Source: Archangium sp. (lineage in GTDB: Bacteria; Myxococcota; Myxococcia; Myxococcales; Myxococcaceae). Taken from it: DNA of 64,000 nucleotides. Numbering within the stretch: position 1 is the first letter of the stretch; every line of letters begins with the position of its first letter. Of the stretch, positions 1 through 9,242 are shown in pieces. Under the pieces are notes generated by a model. That model saw only the letters and a program-made list of their open reading frames with translations. It was not told where the DNA came from and made no database searches. The stretch is taken from the NCBI GenBank assembly GCA_030681645.1, contig JAUXRX010000035.1, positions 46,131 to 110,130 of the forward strand. Reading direction: 5' to 3'. Position numbers and translations under genes: made by a program.

Positions 1-2
1 CC

Positions 3-122
3 ACCACCGCTGACTTCGCCGAAGGCGACGCCCTCGATCGCGTGACGGCGCTGAGCACCGCCTGGTTCACCCAGTGGCTCGACCCACGGGACGTCGGGGT
101 GATCGATTGCTCTCCCGCCTGA
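3..122 (+). CDS. C-terminal end of an unknown protein (partial)
   Basis: The frame is open from the window edge and ends at TGA 120-122. It gives 39 residues ending in WLDPRDVGVIDCSPA. The composition is that of a normal protein (aromatic and acidic residues, few Arg/His runs), unlike the antisense frames here. The tail is too short to assign a family; the single Cys near the end would suit a secreted protein, but that is inference. The 5' part lies outside the window. Confidence 0.55.
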   Translation, partial: TTADFAEGDALDRVTALSTAWFTQWLDPRDVGVIDCSPA

Positions 123-288
123 TCACCATCGTGACGGCCGGATTGAGCGTCAGCAGGTTTGAGCTCTGTGCCCAGCTCGGGAAGCGCCGCCCAGCAGAGA
201 ACGCGAGGGTGCACCACTGCCGTGTAAACAACGGGGCACTCCTCGCTGTTTTCCGGTGCCTTTCGCGGAGTTGCGAGCGCTGGGCGAG

Positions 289-303
289 GGGCACGGCTCT
301 TGC
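289..303 (+). promoter_or_regulatory. Sigma-54-like -24/-12 sequence
   Basis: The sequence GGGCACG, four bases, then TTGC fits the -24 (GG at 290-291) and -12 (GC at 302-303) consensus except for its first base. Transcription would begin near 315, only about 3 bases before the GTG at 318. The message would be nearly leaderless, so the match may be chance. The window does encode a sigma-54 activator (7977-9242), which is why it is recorded. Confidence 0.25.
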
Positions 304-317
304 GAACGGTCGTCTGA

Positions 318-2495
318 GTGAGACCTCCCTCGATCATTTCAGCCGCCGTCACCGCAGCGTTCGTCTGCCTGTGCTGCAGCTGCGAACCCGCGCCCGTCGA
401 AGAGGAGGAGCTGCCCGAGTTCGTGCCCCCGCCTGACGTCTGCAACAAGCAAGACGAGGCGCTCACCACCGCGGCATGCGCGCTCCCGCTGGGGCAGGTG
501 CAGCGCGAGCTCATCGGAGCCCTGGGTGATCAGGACTGGTACGTGGTGCAGCTGCCCGCGGGCCTCACCGACCGCAGCCTGCTGCACGTCAGGGCCAGCT
601 ACTCGGTCCCTGCGACGGCCGTGAACCTGTCGATCAACGTGCTGCGGATGAACGGCATGAGCATCGCCAGCGGCGCGGACGTGCACGCGCAGGCCGCACC
701 GAAGCCCGTGGACCTGATCGTTCCTTTCAACGAGTCGGGCACGAAGCTCCTGGTGATGGTGTCGGACCTGGCGACGGGTGGCCGCCAGCACCTCGACCTG
801 CGCGCGCCCTACTCGCTGATGGTGGAGCTGGTGGAGAACCCCGACGCCAACGAGCCCAACGACACCACCCCCACGCCCATCGCGCTCACCGCCGCGGGTG
901 CCTCGGTGAAGGGGAGCCAGACGGGCTACGTGGCCACCGCGAACGACGTCGATCGCTTCTCCTTCGAGGTGCCGGCAGGGCGCAAGGTCACCCACCTGCA
1001 CATCACCGCGGCGAAGCTGACCGCGCCCCCTGCCTACAAGCTCGCGTACACGCTGAAGGACTCCAGCGACGTGCCCGTGGCGGAAGGCTTCGTGGCCAAC
1101 GAGTTCAACGGCGTGGACCTGGCGACCGTGCGCATCACCAACGGCGGCAGGTACACGTTGGTGATCCAGGGCTACCGCGGCGGCGCGAACAACATGGTGA
1201 CGACGGTCCCGGGCGACCTGCGGCAGCAATACCAGGTGGACGTGTTGGTGCTCCCGGAGTCGGACACGTACGAGCCCAACGACACCATGCAGACGGCGCG
1301 GCCGGTGACGCTGAGCGCGCCGGGCAACACCGCGAACATCACCGCGCGCATCGGGCACGTGCCGGATCCAGACTGGTTCGGCGTCGACGTGGCGCCGAGC
1401 ACGAAGCCGACGGTGCTCTATTACAAGGTGAACCCCACCACGAACGGCGGGCGGTTCCCGGCGCTGCCCGGGCGGATGGATCGAATGGTCCGCGTGTTCC
1501 TGCCCGTGACGCAGGGGGCGACCGAGGCGGACCGGCAGAACGCCTGCCGGACCAACGCCAACGTCTGCCCGCGCAAGGACAACGACGATGACCAGACGAG
1601 GGCGACGGTCGACGCGTACTGCGGCCTCTCGCCGCCGCGCTGCATGATCTCCTCGCGCGAGGAGAACCCGGAGTTCACCGGCCTCAGGAACTTCGAAGGC
1701 GCCATCCCGCTGCCGCCGCACGCGTCGCCCCTGCGCCTCTACGTGCTCGTGCAGGACGACGGCAGCAACTGGGCGGACGACCTCGACTACCAGCTCAAGC
1801 TCGAGTGGCGCGCCGATGCCGACGAGGAGTCGCGGTTCGTCGGTTCGTCCGAGCAGACCGTGGTGCGGACGCTGGCCAGCGACCCCGGGAGCACCTTCCC
1901 CGTTCCCGCGTCAGGCGCGGCGTTCGAGCTCAACGGCAGCCTCTCGTACGGGCACGGGTTCACCCGCAACCTGGACCCGGCCGACGCGCAGGGCGTGCGC
2001 GCGCCCGATGACTACGACGTCTACACGAGCGACTCGGACCGCTACGAACTGCGCTTCCCCGCCGGCATGACCGGAGACCGGACCTGGGAGCTGCAGTGGG
2101 AGATCGAGCACGGCAACGCGGGAGGGCCGCCGTACGACGTGGTGCTGGAGATCGAGTTCTGCGTGGGCACCGGGTGCACGGTGGTGGCGCGCAGCATCGG
2201 CTACAAGGGCGGGAACCTCGGCGCGTGGCACAGCGCGGGCGTGCAGGGCGCGGCGTTCCAGCCGGTGTACAGCAAGTCGACGCTGTCAGACCGCACGCAG
2301 GTGACGGCGCTCGCGTGGGGCTGCTTCTGCTTCGAGAACCGCTTCGTCCAGGCGGGGAAGTTCTTCCTCACCGTCACCGGCGTGGACCGCACGTCCTACG
2401 CGAACACGCCGTACCACGTGCGCACCGCGTACACGGCGTACCCGAAGCCGTACAACGGCGGCATGTGCCCCGTCGCGTGCGAGTTCAGCAAGTAG
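318..2495 (+). CDS. Secreted lipoprotein with EPND (pre-peptidase C-like) repeats
   Basis: A 725-residue protein of unknown function, probably exported and lipid-anchored. It starts at GTG 318; a hydrophobic segment at residues 8-20 runs into Cys-rich LCCSC, which can serve as a lipobox. Two segments contain EPND (NEPNDTTPTPIAL near 180 and YEPNDTMQTARPV near 315). These resemble the start of the beta-sandwich PPC domains attached to secreted proteases and surface proteins. No catalytic motif was seen. The C-terminal third has several Cys (CFCF, CPVACEF) that could form disulfides. The next gene starts 115 bases downstream on the same strand. There is no alternative in-frame ATG before the signal peptide, so the GTG is used. 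Confidence 0.75.
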   Translation: MRPPSIISAAVTAAFVCLCCSCEPAPVEEEELPEFVPPPDVCNKQDEALTTAACALPLGQVQRELIGALGDQDWYVVQLPAGLTDRSLLHVRASYSVPATAVNLSINVLRMNGMSIASGADVHAQAAPKPVDLIVPFNESGTKLLVMVSDLATGGRQHLDLRAPYSLMVELVENPDANEPNDTTPTPIALTAAGASVKGSQTGYVATANDVDRFSFEVPAGRKVTHLHITAAKLTAPPAYKLAYTLKDSSDVPVAEGFVANEFNGVDLATVRITNGGRYTLVIQGYRGGANNMVTTVPGDLRQQYQVDVLVLPESDTYEPNDTMQTARPVTLSAPGNTANITARIGHVPDPDWFGVDVAPSTKPTVLYYKVNPTTNGGRFPALPGRMDRMVRVFLPVTQGATEADRQNACRTNANVCPRKDNDDDQTRATVDAYCGLSPPRCMISSREENPEFTGLRNFEGAIPLPPHASPLRLYVLVQDDGSNWADDLDYQLKLEWRADADEESRFVGSSEQTVVRTLASDPGSTFPVPASGAAFELNGSLSYGHGFTRNLDPADAQGVRAPDDYDVYTSDSDRYELRFPAGMTGDRTWELQWEIEHGNAGGPPYDVVLEIEFCVGTGCTVVARSIGYKGGNLGAWHSAGVQGAAFQPVYSKSTLSDRTQVTALAWGCFCFENRFVQAGKFFLTVTGVDRTSYANTPYHVRTAYTAYPKPYNGGMCPVACEFSK

Positions 2496-2610
2496 CGGAC
2501 GCCCGCCTTTGCGTTCGAAGACGGCACGGCCACGCTCGGACCCAGGGTCAACAGCTCGGCCAACGCCCCGCTCGACACCGGGGAATGACTGTTGGCATGG
2601 TTCGGCACCA

Positions 2611-4371
2611 ATGCGCGAGACCAGAGCCATTCTCCTCTGCTTCGTCGTCCTCGGTGTGGCCTGTCAGGGCACTGTCTCCGCGCCGGACGCCCGCGAGCCA
2701 GACGCGGGCTTGCTGCCCAGCGACGGAGGCGACCTCGCGGGTGACGCTGGCGGGCCCGACGCAGGGCTGACCGACACCGACGCAGGGCCGGCACCAGCGG
2801 ATGCCGGGACTCCACCAGACGGCGGCACGCCCTCGGGGGACGCCGGCATCACCGTGCCCCCCGCCTGCGGCGGCGTGTCGTGGTACCTCTCACCGAGCGG
2901 CGCCGACTCCAATGCCGGCACCTCGGTAGCCTTGCCCTTCCGCAGCTTCGGCCGCGCCTTCGCTGCCATGGCCGCCGGCGACACCCTGGTGCTCCTGGAC
3001 GGCACCTACTCCGAGGCGGCGGGCACCGGCACGCTGAACTGGACCAGCAGCGCGGGGGGACAGGTCCTCTCCGGCGTCGACGTGGGACACATGACGTGCG
3101 TGATGGCTCAGCACCCCGGCAGCGTGCGCGTGATGGGCGGCTTGTTCGTGGGGCGCTCGTTCCGCAAGGACCGCTTCATCCTCATCGACGGCCTCACCTT
3201 CGAAGGTGGGCCCAGCAGCCTCTACAACTCGGACTCCATCGTGGTTCGCAACACCGGGTTCATCTCTCGAACCAACGGGGCCGGGGGCATCCTCGGCACG
3301 GGCTCGAACGATGGTGACTGGGGGAACACCAACCTGCTCTTCGAGGACGTGTGGATCGGCGGCCAGGCGCGCATCGGGCTGCTGGTGTACCGCTCCGACC
3401 ACGTGGTGGTTCGCCGCGCCGTCATTCACCTCGAGGGTTGTGCGTCGCACACCGACGAGTGCGGCAACAACACCGGCAACGCCGTCGTCGGCTCCACCAT
3501 CTACAACTCGCACCACGTCTCGTTCCAGAACGTGCTGCACCTGGACTCCAGGCTGGGCCCCGGTGGCTACTCGGGTGCCGCCGACATCCAGACCGCCTGG
3601 CATGACAACTTCTTCTTCCCCTTCGGCGCCAACAGCTGGCTGGGGGTGGTGTCCCTCAACTCGCAGTTGGCCGGCATGTACCCGGAGGTCGACGACCTGC
3701 AGGGCATGACGGCGCACCAGCCACTTTTCACCTTCAAGGACATCGTCGTCGTTGGAGCCGCCTCCGGCGTTTCGGCCCAGTCGCCTACGGACATGGCGCG
3801 GAAGGACCTGGTCATCGACGGGCTGACAGTGGTGGTGCCCAACGGAGCCACCGGCGACGCCGTGCGCGTCGGCCCCCAGTTCAGCGGGGTCACCAGCGCC
3901 ACCAACTCCCTGCGCAACGTGATCGCCCTCGGGGCTGGGCGCTTCGGGGTGAACTCCGCCGTACCGCCCAGCCATGTCGACGTGTTCGGCACCTTCTCGC
4001 AGGGTGCCTACAACCAGACCCAGTGCGTCACCGGCTGCTACACCACCGACCCCCGGGCTGACGGGCCGACGCCCTCGCTGCGCTACCCCGTGCGCATCGA
4101 GGCAGGCTCGTTCCTGGCCGACAAGGGCTTCGGCGGCGGACCGCTGGGCGCCACCATCGTCAACCGCTACGGCACCGATGGCACTTTCTTCGGGCAGGCC
4201 GGGTACGACACCCTCAGCGCCACGCCGCTGTGGCCCTGGCCCAATCAGGTGCGCCTTGTTCGGGAGCTTTGTCCGGTCGGCAACACTGCCGGCGTCTGCG
4301 GCGCCACCACGCTCTCGCACTACATTTGGGAGTCTCTGGGATCCTCCTGTCCTGCCGGGGTGTGTCAGTAG
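2611..4371 (+). CDS. Lipoprotein with right-handed beta-helix (pectate-lyase-like fold)
   Basis: A 586-residue protein. ATG 2611 is preferred because it gives a clean lipoprotein signal (MRETRAILLCFVVLGVAC). A spacer rich in DAG and DGG follows (residues about 25-75). The folded part begins WYLSPSGADSNAGTS...PFRSFGRAFAAMAAGDTLVLLDGTY, the opening typical of DUF1565/parallel beta-helix proteins that bind or cleave polysaccharides. Further strands alternate VVRNT, VVRRAV and VVVGAAS patterns as expected for helix rungs. No lyase active site could be identified, so binding rather than catalysis is equally possible. It is co-directional with the genes on both sides; the next start lies 32 bases downstream. 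Confidence 0.8.
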   Translation: MRETRAILLCFVVLGVACQGTVSAPDAREPDAGLLPSDGGDLAGDAGGPDAGLTDTDAGPAPADAGTPPDGGTPSGDAGITVPPACGGVSWYLSPSGADSNAGTSVALPFRSFGRAFAAMAAGDTLVLLDGTYSEAAGTGTLNWTSSAGGQVLSGVDVGHMTCVMAQHPGSVRVMGGLFVGRSFRKDRFILIDGLTFEGGPSSLYNSDSIVVRNTGFISRTNGAGGILGTGSNDGDWGNTNLLFEDVWIGGQARIGLLVYRSDHVVVRRAVIHLEGCASHTDECGNNTGNAVVGSTIYNSHHVSFQNVLHLDSRLGPGGYSGAADIQTAWHDNFFFPFGANSWLGVVSLNSQLAGMYPEVDDLQGMTAHQPLFTFKDIVVVGAASGVSAQSPTDMARKDLVIDGLTVVVPNGATGDAVRVGPQFSGVTSATNSLRNVIALGAGRFGVNSAVPPSHVDVFGTFSQGAYNQTQCVTGCYTTDPRADGPTPSLRYPVRIEAGSFLADKGFGGGPLGATIVNRYGTDGTFFGQAGYDTLSATPLWPWPNQVRLVRELCPVGNTAGVCGATTLSHYIWESLGSSCPAGVCQ

Positions 4372-4403
4372 CCCCCTGTCTGTCTGATGAGGAACTGCCC
4401 CGG

Positions 4404-5519
4404 ATGAGATCGTGGAACCTGGTCGCGACACTCTTCGTCGCCTGCCCTCCGCCCATCGCGGTCGTCCCGGCTGTGTCCGTCGAGGACTTCTGTGCGCAGT
4501 ACACCGAGGCGGAGTGCCGCTTCGCGCTGCGATGTCAGCCGCACTACGATCGCCTCGAAGGCTGCCTCGCGCTCAAGGCCGGTAACGCGAAGGACTGCCT
4601 GTCGTCCGTCGCGCAGTCAGTGCGGAGCGGGCGCGCGGCCTGGAATGGAGCGGTGGCCGCCGAGTGCCTGACCGCCCTGGCGGAGGGCAACTGCGCGGCG
4701 CCAGCGTGCGATCGGGTCTTCACGCCACAGGTCGCGCCCGGAGGCGCGTGCTTCGAGGGAGTCGAGTGCGCCGATGCGGGTTGCCTTGGCCTCACCTGCC
4801 CGGGTGTCTGCGTTGCCTTCAAGCGAGTTGGCGCAGCGGTGACGGACGCCGACGTGTGCGAGCCTGGCAGCTACCCCTACGCCGGTTTCTGCCGGGCTCG
4901 AGTGGCTGAAGGTGGTTCGTGCGCGATCATCGCGCCGTCGTTCTTTCCTCCCTTCTGTGAGAAGGGCCTCGCGTGCCTCGGTGAGGTGTGTCGTCAGCCC
5001 CGCCCCGCGGGTGCCTCGTGTCTCGACGGAGAAGGCTGCGTGGAGGGCTGGGTCTGCGGAGGGTCTCGGCGTGCAGACGGCAGTCGAACCTGCATCCCTC
5101 TCAATGTTCCTCAGGGAGGAGCCTGCTCGGCCGCAGGCACGGGGCTGTGCCGCATCGACGCGTATTGCGATTCGATCGGCCCGGCAGACGGCGTCTGTCG
5201 GGCCCGGCAGCCAGCGGGCGGCCCGTGCACCGCGTCCTTGCACTGCTTCTCGCTGCAGTGTGTCGGCGCGCCGGTGGACGGCGGCACGACTCCGGGTCGG
5301 TGCTTCGAGCAGGGTCAGCCGGGAGACCCGTGCAGCGCTGAGCGGAGCTGTGCGTTTCGATCGTTCTGCGAGGGCGACGGTGGTGCCGGTGTCTGCGTGA
5401 GGTCGCGGTCAGCCGGCAGCGCCTGCGTGACGGCCAACGAGTGCGACTCGTTCACCTGTCAGGGAGGTACGTGCGTGGAGGGCGCCGCGAGTCTCTGCTC
5501 GGATCTCACCCCATACTAA
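4404..5519 (+). CDS. Cys-rich secreted protein (probable lipoprotein)
   Basis: A 371-residue protein starting at ATG 4404, eleven bases after a GAGGAA ribosome site. The N-terminus MRSWNLVATLFVAC fits a short lipoprotein signal. The rest carries evenly spaced Cys in small modules of the type GxxCxxxxxCxxGxxC, repeated about eight times, resembling EGF- or Dickkopf-like disulfide knots of myxobacterial surface proteins. There is no enzyme motif; a structural or adhesive role is inference. The gene ends convergently against the GNAT gene, the two stop codons overlapping by four bases (5516-5519). Confidence 0.75.
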   Translation: MRSWNLVATLFVACPPPIAVVPAVSVEDFCAQYTEAECRFALRCQPHYDRLEGCLALKAGNAKDCLSSVAQSVRSGRAAWNGAVAAECLTALAEGNCAAPACDRVFTPQVAPGGACFEGVECADAGCLGLTCPGVCVAFKRVGAAVTDADVCEPGSYPYAGFCRARVAEGGSCAIIAPSFFPPFCEKGLACLGEVCRQPRPAGASCLDGEGCVEGWVCGGSRRADGSRTCIPLNVPQGGACSAAGTGLCRIDAYCDSIGPADGVCRARQPAGGPCTASLHCFSLQCVGAPVDGGTTPGRCFEQGQPGDPCSAERSCAFRSFCEGDGGAGVCVRSRSAGSACVTANECDSFTCQGGTCVEGAASLCSDLTPY

Positions 5520-5956
5520 ATCTTCCAGCGCTCGCCCGAGCCGGTGGGCCTGGAGAAGTGTAGCGCCACGTCCTCCAGTCCCTCGCGTCGATAGAAGCGG
5601 TGCGCGTCGAGGCGCTGCAGCCCGGAGTCGAGCTCGAGGAACCTGCAGCCGCGCGCCAGCGCGTGCCCGTTCAAGAACGAGAGCAACGCCGCGCCGTACT
5701 TCTTTCCCCGGTGCGCGGCCGCCGTGACGAGATCGTCGACGTAGAGAATCGGGCCGGTGGAGAACATCTCCATCGGGCGAAAGCCGGCGACCGCGCGCAC
5801 GTCTGGATCCCACAGCGCCGCGAGCGCGAACCCCTGGCCCGCCATGCGCGCGAGATCGTCGAGAAAGCGCTCACGCACCAGCGCTGGCCGCAGCTCGCGC
5901 AGCACTTCGAAGCAGGCGAGGCGCTCTTCATCGGTCCGGACGAGATCGATTCTCAT
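5516..5956 (-). CDS. GNAT family N-acetyltransferase
   Basis: A 146-residue cytoplasmic acetyltransferase of the GNAT fold. Motif A, which binds acetyl-CoA, is visible as VDDLVTAAAHRGKKYGAALL (residues about 73-92; R-G-x-x-x-G-A). The following helix and C-terminal strand ELDSGLQRLDAHRFYRREGL match motif B, where the Tyr often acts as general acid. Length is normal for a single-domain member. The acceptor substrate cannot be told from sequence. It is the last gene of the long minus-strand run but is separated from the kinase gene by about 440 bases, so it may have its own promoter. Confidence 0.9.
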   Translation of the reverse strand: MRIDLVRTDEERLACFEVLRELRPALVRERFLDDLARMAGQGFALAALWDPDVRAVAGFRPMEMFSTGPILYVDDLVTAAAHRGKKYGAALLSFLNGHALARGCRFLELDSGLQRLDAHRFYRREGLEDVALHFSRPTGSGERWKI

Positions 5957-6397
5957 GTCTGATCGAAGCGGTACCCGCGCTCGCCTGCTTGCCGAACTGC
6001 GGCCAACCCGCAGCGACCGGCGTGATGCAGAGAAGACCGGTCATCAGCGCGCCGAGAATTCCGCCGACGACGAGGAACAAAGAACAAGATGAAGAAACCG
6101 TGAAACCGGGCGGCCGGCCTGGTGAGGACGTGAGCAGCCCGGGCTGAGGGGTGACGAACACGAGCGCCAGTGTACGCCGTTTGGTGGCGCGGGGCGGTGC
6201 TGCTGGTACTCGAGCCAGGTGATGCGCGCGTTGAGCCACGCCACGGCCGCCGTGAACCACCCGCGAAGTCCGCGCCTGTCAGCGGCCATCGGCTCGGAGA
6301 GCGCGGCGCTCGGAAAAGGTGTCGCCGGGCAGCCCTCGAACCCCGTGAAGCAGCCCGCAGACGGGCTGTGAGTCACTCGCCCGACCGCGCGCCTTCG
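5957..6397. other. Intergenic stretch without a convincing gene
   Basis: About 440 bases between the GNAT and kinase genes. The minus strand encodes a hydrophobic segment (LFLVVGGILGALMTGLLCI, near 6040-6100) in one frame and a helical segment (WLNARITWLEYQQH, near 6245-6290) in another. This could be the debris of a small membrane protein gene broken by frameshift, but neither frame alone looks like a whole gene. Confidence 0.4.
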
Positions 6398-7960
6398 TCA
6401 CCTGAAGTCGACGGTGTGCGGCACTCCCGGAACCAGGGTCACGTCTCGCAGCGCCCGTACCTCGCCCGTATCAGGCGCGGTGAGTTCCACCCGGTGCCTG
6501 CCCACCTCGACGAGGCTGCCGTACACGGGCGTCGGTCCGATCAACTTCCCGTCGACGCGCACCAACCCATAGGGCACGGCGAAGACCGTCAGGGGAACAG
6601 GGGGCGCGGGTTGCGGAGGCGCGACCGCAGGCGCCACCACCGAGCTCGCGAGGGGCGCCTTCTTCGTGGGCCGCACGCGCGGTCTTCCCGCGTCGACGGG
6701 CGTATCGGGCACCTCCGCCACCGTCGGCGGTGGCGAGCCTTGCTCCGGCGCGAGCGCCCCGCCCGAGTCGGGCACCGTCACGGTCACGACCCCGCTGTCC
6801 ACCGCCTCGGCCACCAGGGCGGGTTGCGAAGTGAGGAGCCGACCTCCGCCCCACGAGCCGAGCACGACGAGCACGAGGAGCAGCACCGCCAGCGGCCACC
6901 GCCTGCCGGAGTGCGCCAGTGGCTGCAGCTGGACACTCTTCGTCGGAACGTCCATCGAGCCGGGGCGCTGCGGCGTGGCCAGCGCCACCCCCGGCTCCGG
7001 ACGAGGTGCAGCGCGGGAGTTCTCCGCCAGCCAGCGCTCCTGGGCGCCCCGTCGGTCGGCAAGGGCGTGTCTGGCCCAGGCCTCGCCGGAACTCTGCTGG
7101 TCCCTTACGACGCCCTCGAGCGCGTCGGCGAGCGCCGCGGCTGAGGGAAACCGCTCGCCGAGCGGTCTGGCGAGCGCCTTCATCGTGACCTGTGACAACG
7201 CCGGGGCGACGTCCTGGCCCGGCGGGGGGATCTCCCCGTTGAGCACGGCGTGCATCGACGCGAGGTCCTGGTCGCGCTTGAAGAGCGGCCGGCCGCTGAG
7301 GAGCTCATGGAGCACCACGCCGAGCGCCCACACATCGCACTGCCTCGTGGGAGCTTCTCCGAGCAGCACCTCGGGGGCGATGTAGGCGGCCTTTCCCCGC
7401 ACGCTGCCCAGCGAGGTCGCCTGAGACGTGCGCTCCCGATGGAGCGCGATGCCGAAGTCGAGCACCTTGACCTGGCCCTCGAAGGTCACCATCAGGTTCT
7501 GAGGGGAAACGTCGCGGTGGACGACGTCCAGCAAGCGCCCGTCGAGGTCCTTCAACTCGTGGGCCGCGTGCAGCCCCCGGGCCGCGGCCGCCACCAGCGA
7601 GGCGGCCACCTCGGGCGGGAGCGCCCCGGGCGGCAGCTGTCGCAGCACGGCGAAGGAAACGCCGGCCACGTACTCCATCGCCAGGTAGAGGTTCCCTGCC
7701 TCTTCCCCGAACCCGAACACCTGGGCCACGGCCGGGTGCGTGATGCGCGCGAGGAGCTGGGCCTCATCGAAGAAGAGCTGGCGGGTGTTGTGGTCGGTCT
7801 CGAGATCGAGCCGCATCAGCTTGAGGGCCACAAACCGCCGGAAACCCTGCGCTCCGTGCTGCCGGGCGAGGTAGACCTCGCCCATTCCTCCCCGGCTCAG
7901 CGGAGCAAGCAGCTCGAATTCTCCGAAGCGCGTGGCCTTCGGGGCGGTGGGGGGCGTCAA
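6398..7960 (-). CDS. Membrane-anchored Ser/Thr protein kinase with PEGA-like domain
   Basis: A 520-residue Hanks-type kinase. The catalytic domain spans about residues 12-280: Gly-rich loop SRGGMGEVY (22-30), ATP lysine in FVALK (Lys47), catalytic loop HRDVSPQN (148-155), DFG at 168-170 and APE at 195-197. All are intact, so it should be active. A single membrane span (RRWPLAVLLLVLVVLGSW) near residue 360 separates it from an outer part with a Pro-rich linker. The last 60 residues resemble a PEGA domain (YGLVRVDGKLIGPTPV), often an envelope-side sensor. It starts 16 bases after the stop of the FHA sigma-54 activator gene. The FHA domain could read phosphothreonine made by this kinase; that link is inference from context. 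Confidence 0.93.
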   Translation of the reverse strand: MTPPTAPKATRFGEFELLAPLSRGGMGEVYLARQHGAQGFRRFVALKLMRLDLETDHNTRQLFFDEAQLLARITHPAVAQVFGFGEEAGNLYLAMEYVAGVSFAVLRQLPPGALPPEVAASLVAAAARGLHAAHELKDLDGRLLDVVHRDVSPQNLMVTFEGQVKVLDFGIALHRERTSQATSLGSVRGKAAYIAPEVLLGEAPTRQCDVWALGVVLHELLSGRPLFKRDQDLASMHAVLNGEIPPPGQDVAPALSQVTMKALARPLGERFPSAAALADALEGVVRDQQSSGEAWARHALADRRGAQERWLAENSRAAPRPEPGVALATPQRPGSMDVPTKSVQLQPLAHSGRRWPLAVLLLVLVVLGSWGGGRLLTSQPALVAEAVDSGVVTVTVPDSGGALAPEQGSPPPTVAEVPDTPVDAGRPRVRPTKKAPLASSVVAPAVAPPQPAPPVPLTVFAVPYGLVRVDGKLIGPTPVYGSLVEVGRHRVELTAPDTGEVRALRDVTLVPGVPHTVDFR

Positions 7961-7976
7961 CGGGCCGAGCTTAGCG

Positions 7977-9242
7977 CTATTTGGCCCGAGGCCGAGGCAG
8001 CTTGTACCGCTCGATCCGGCTGATGAGCGTCCCGCGGGAAATGCCCAGCAGCTTCGCCGCCGCGCTCTGGTTCCAGGCGCAGGCCATCAGCGCTGCCTCC
8101 ACCCGCTGCCGCTCTCCAGGTTCCTTCGGTTCACCGGGGCCCACCGCGCGGGCCAGGTCTTCCGACCCTCGCGGGACGCCGCCCAGCACCAGGCTCCGCT
8201 CGACGTGGTTGATGAGCTCCCGCACGTTGCCGGGCCACGGGTGGTGCTCGAGGCCCTCGAGCAGGTCCGGGGGCGGGGTCGTGCTGCCGAGCCGCGCCGC
8301 GAAGCGGGAGGCCAGGCGCACCACGTCGCCGACGCGGTCCCTCAGAGGGGGCACGGTCAACTCCACCACCGCGAGCCGATAGTAGAGATCCGAGCGAAAC
8401 GCCGTGTGGCGCAGGCGCGGAGAGGCGCTCGCGATGATGCGGACATCGATGAGCTCCCGCTCGGTGCCGCCCACCCGCTGGACGGAGTGACTCTCGAGCG
8501 CGCGCAAGAGCCTGGGTTGCAGGGCCGGGCTCATCGCGCCTACGTCCTGCAGGAAGAGGGTGCCGCCCTGGGCGCGCTGGAAGACGCCGGGGCGATCGCG
8601 ATCGGCCCCGGTGAAGGCGCCGCGCACATGGCCGAAGAGGGTCGCGTCGGCGAGCTCCTCTGACAGCGAGCCACACTCCAGCGAGACGAAGGGACCGTTA
8701 CGGCGGTGCGACTGCTCGTGAAGGGCGCGCGCGATGGCGCTCTTGCCCGTGCCCGTCTCGCCCAGGAGCAGCAAGGAGGAGTCGGACCGCGCCACGAGGG
8801 CGAGCCTGGCGAACAGGGCCTGCATCACGGGGCTCTCGCCCACCAGTTCGCCGAAGACACCGAGCCCGGGCACGGAGGTCACTGTCTCGTCCTCGACGAT
8901 GACCTGGAGGTCGCAGCTACCGAGGCGAAGGACCGAGCTGCGCTCGATGAGCGCCTCGGAGACGCGCACCCCCTGCAGGAACGTGCCGTTCTTGGACGCC
9001 AGGTCTTCCACGATGACGCCGCTGACGGTGGGGGTCAGGCGGACGTGCCTGCGAGATACCGTGGGGCTCTCGAGGCGAACGTCGGCGTCTTGCGCCGAGC
9101 CGACCACCGTGGCTGCCGTCAGCTCCGTCGTCCGGCTGGACCCGGCCGAGCGGCGCACCCTGAAGCGGCGCACGGCCAGCTCACCGCGGTCTCTCGAGTG
9201 GAGCAGCGGCCGATTGAGGAGGGTGAGGGTGGCGGGGTCCAT
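7977..9242 (-). CDS. FHA-domain sigma-54-dependent transcription activator
   Basis: A 421-residue bacterial enhancer-binding protein. An FHA phosphothreonine-binding domain lies at about 25-115 (SRRHVRL; DLASKNGTFLQG). The AAA+ domain at about 132-350 has Walker A GETGTGKS (161-168), the sigma-54 contact loop GAFTGA (208-213), the LYYRL segment and HPWPGNVREL. A Fis-type helix-turn-helix closes the protein (NQSAAAKLLGISRGTLISRI, 391-410). Walker B reads GGTLFLQDVG (226-235), so the usual Asp-Glu pair is Gln232-Asp233, which may weaken ATP hydrolysis. ATG 9242 overlaps the stop of the preceding gene as TGATG, pointing to translational coupling. The target promoters are unknown. Confidence 0.93.
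   Translation of the reverse strand: MDPATLTLLNRPLLHSRDRGELAVRRFRVRRSAGSSRTTELTAATVVGSAQDADVRLESPTVSRRHVRLTPTVSGVIVEDLASKNGTFLQGVRVSEALIERSSVLRLGSCDLQVIVEDETVTSVPGLGVFGELVGESPVMQALFARLALVARSDSSLLLLGETGTGKSAIARALHEQSHRRNGPFVSLECGSLSEELADATLFGHVRGAFTGADRDRPGVFQRAQGGTLFLQDVGAMSPALQPRLLRALESHSVQRVGGTERELIDVRIIASASPRLRHTAFRSDLYYRLAVVELTVPPLRDRVGDVVRLASRFAARLGSTTPPPDLLEGLEHHPWPGNVRELINHVERSLVLGGVPRGSEDLARAVGPGEPKEPGERQRVEAALMACAWNQSAAAKLLGISRGTLISRIERYKLPRPRAK

Noticed and set aside
5928..6376. Two short minus-strand frames with hydrophobic segments
   Set aside because: Neither has a ribosome site or full protein character; they may be remnants, so only the gap is described.
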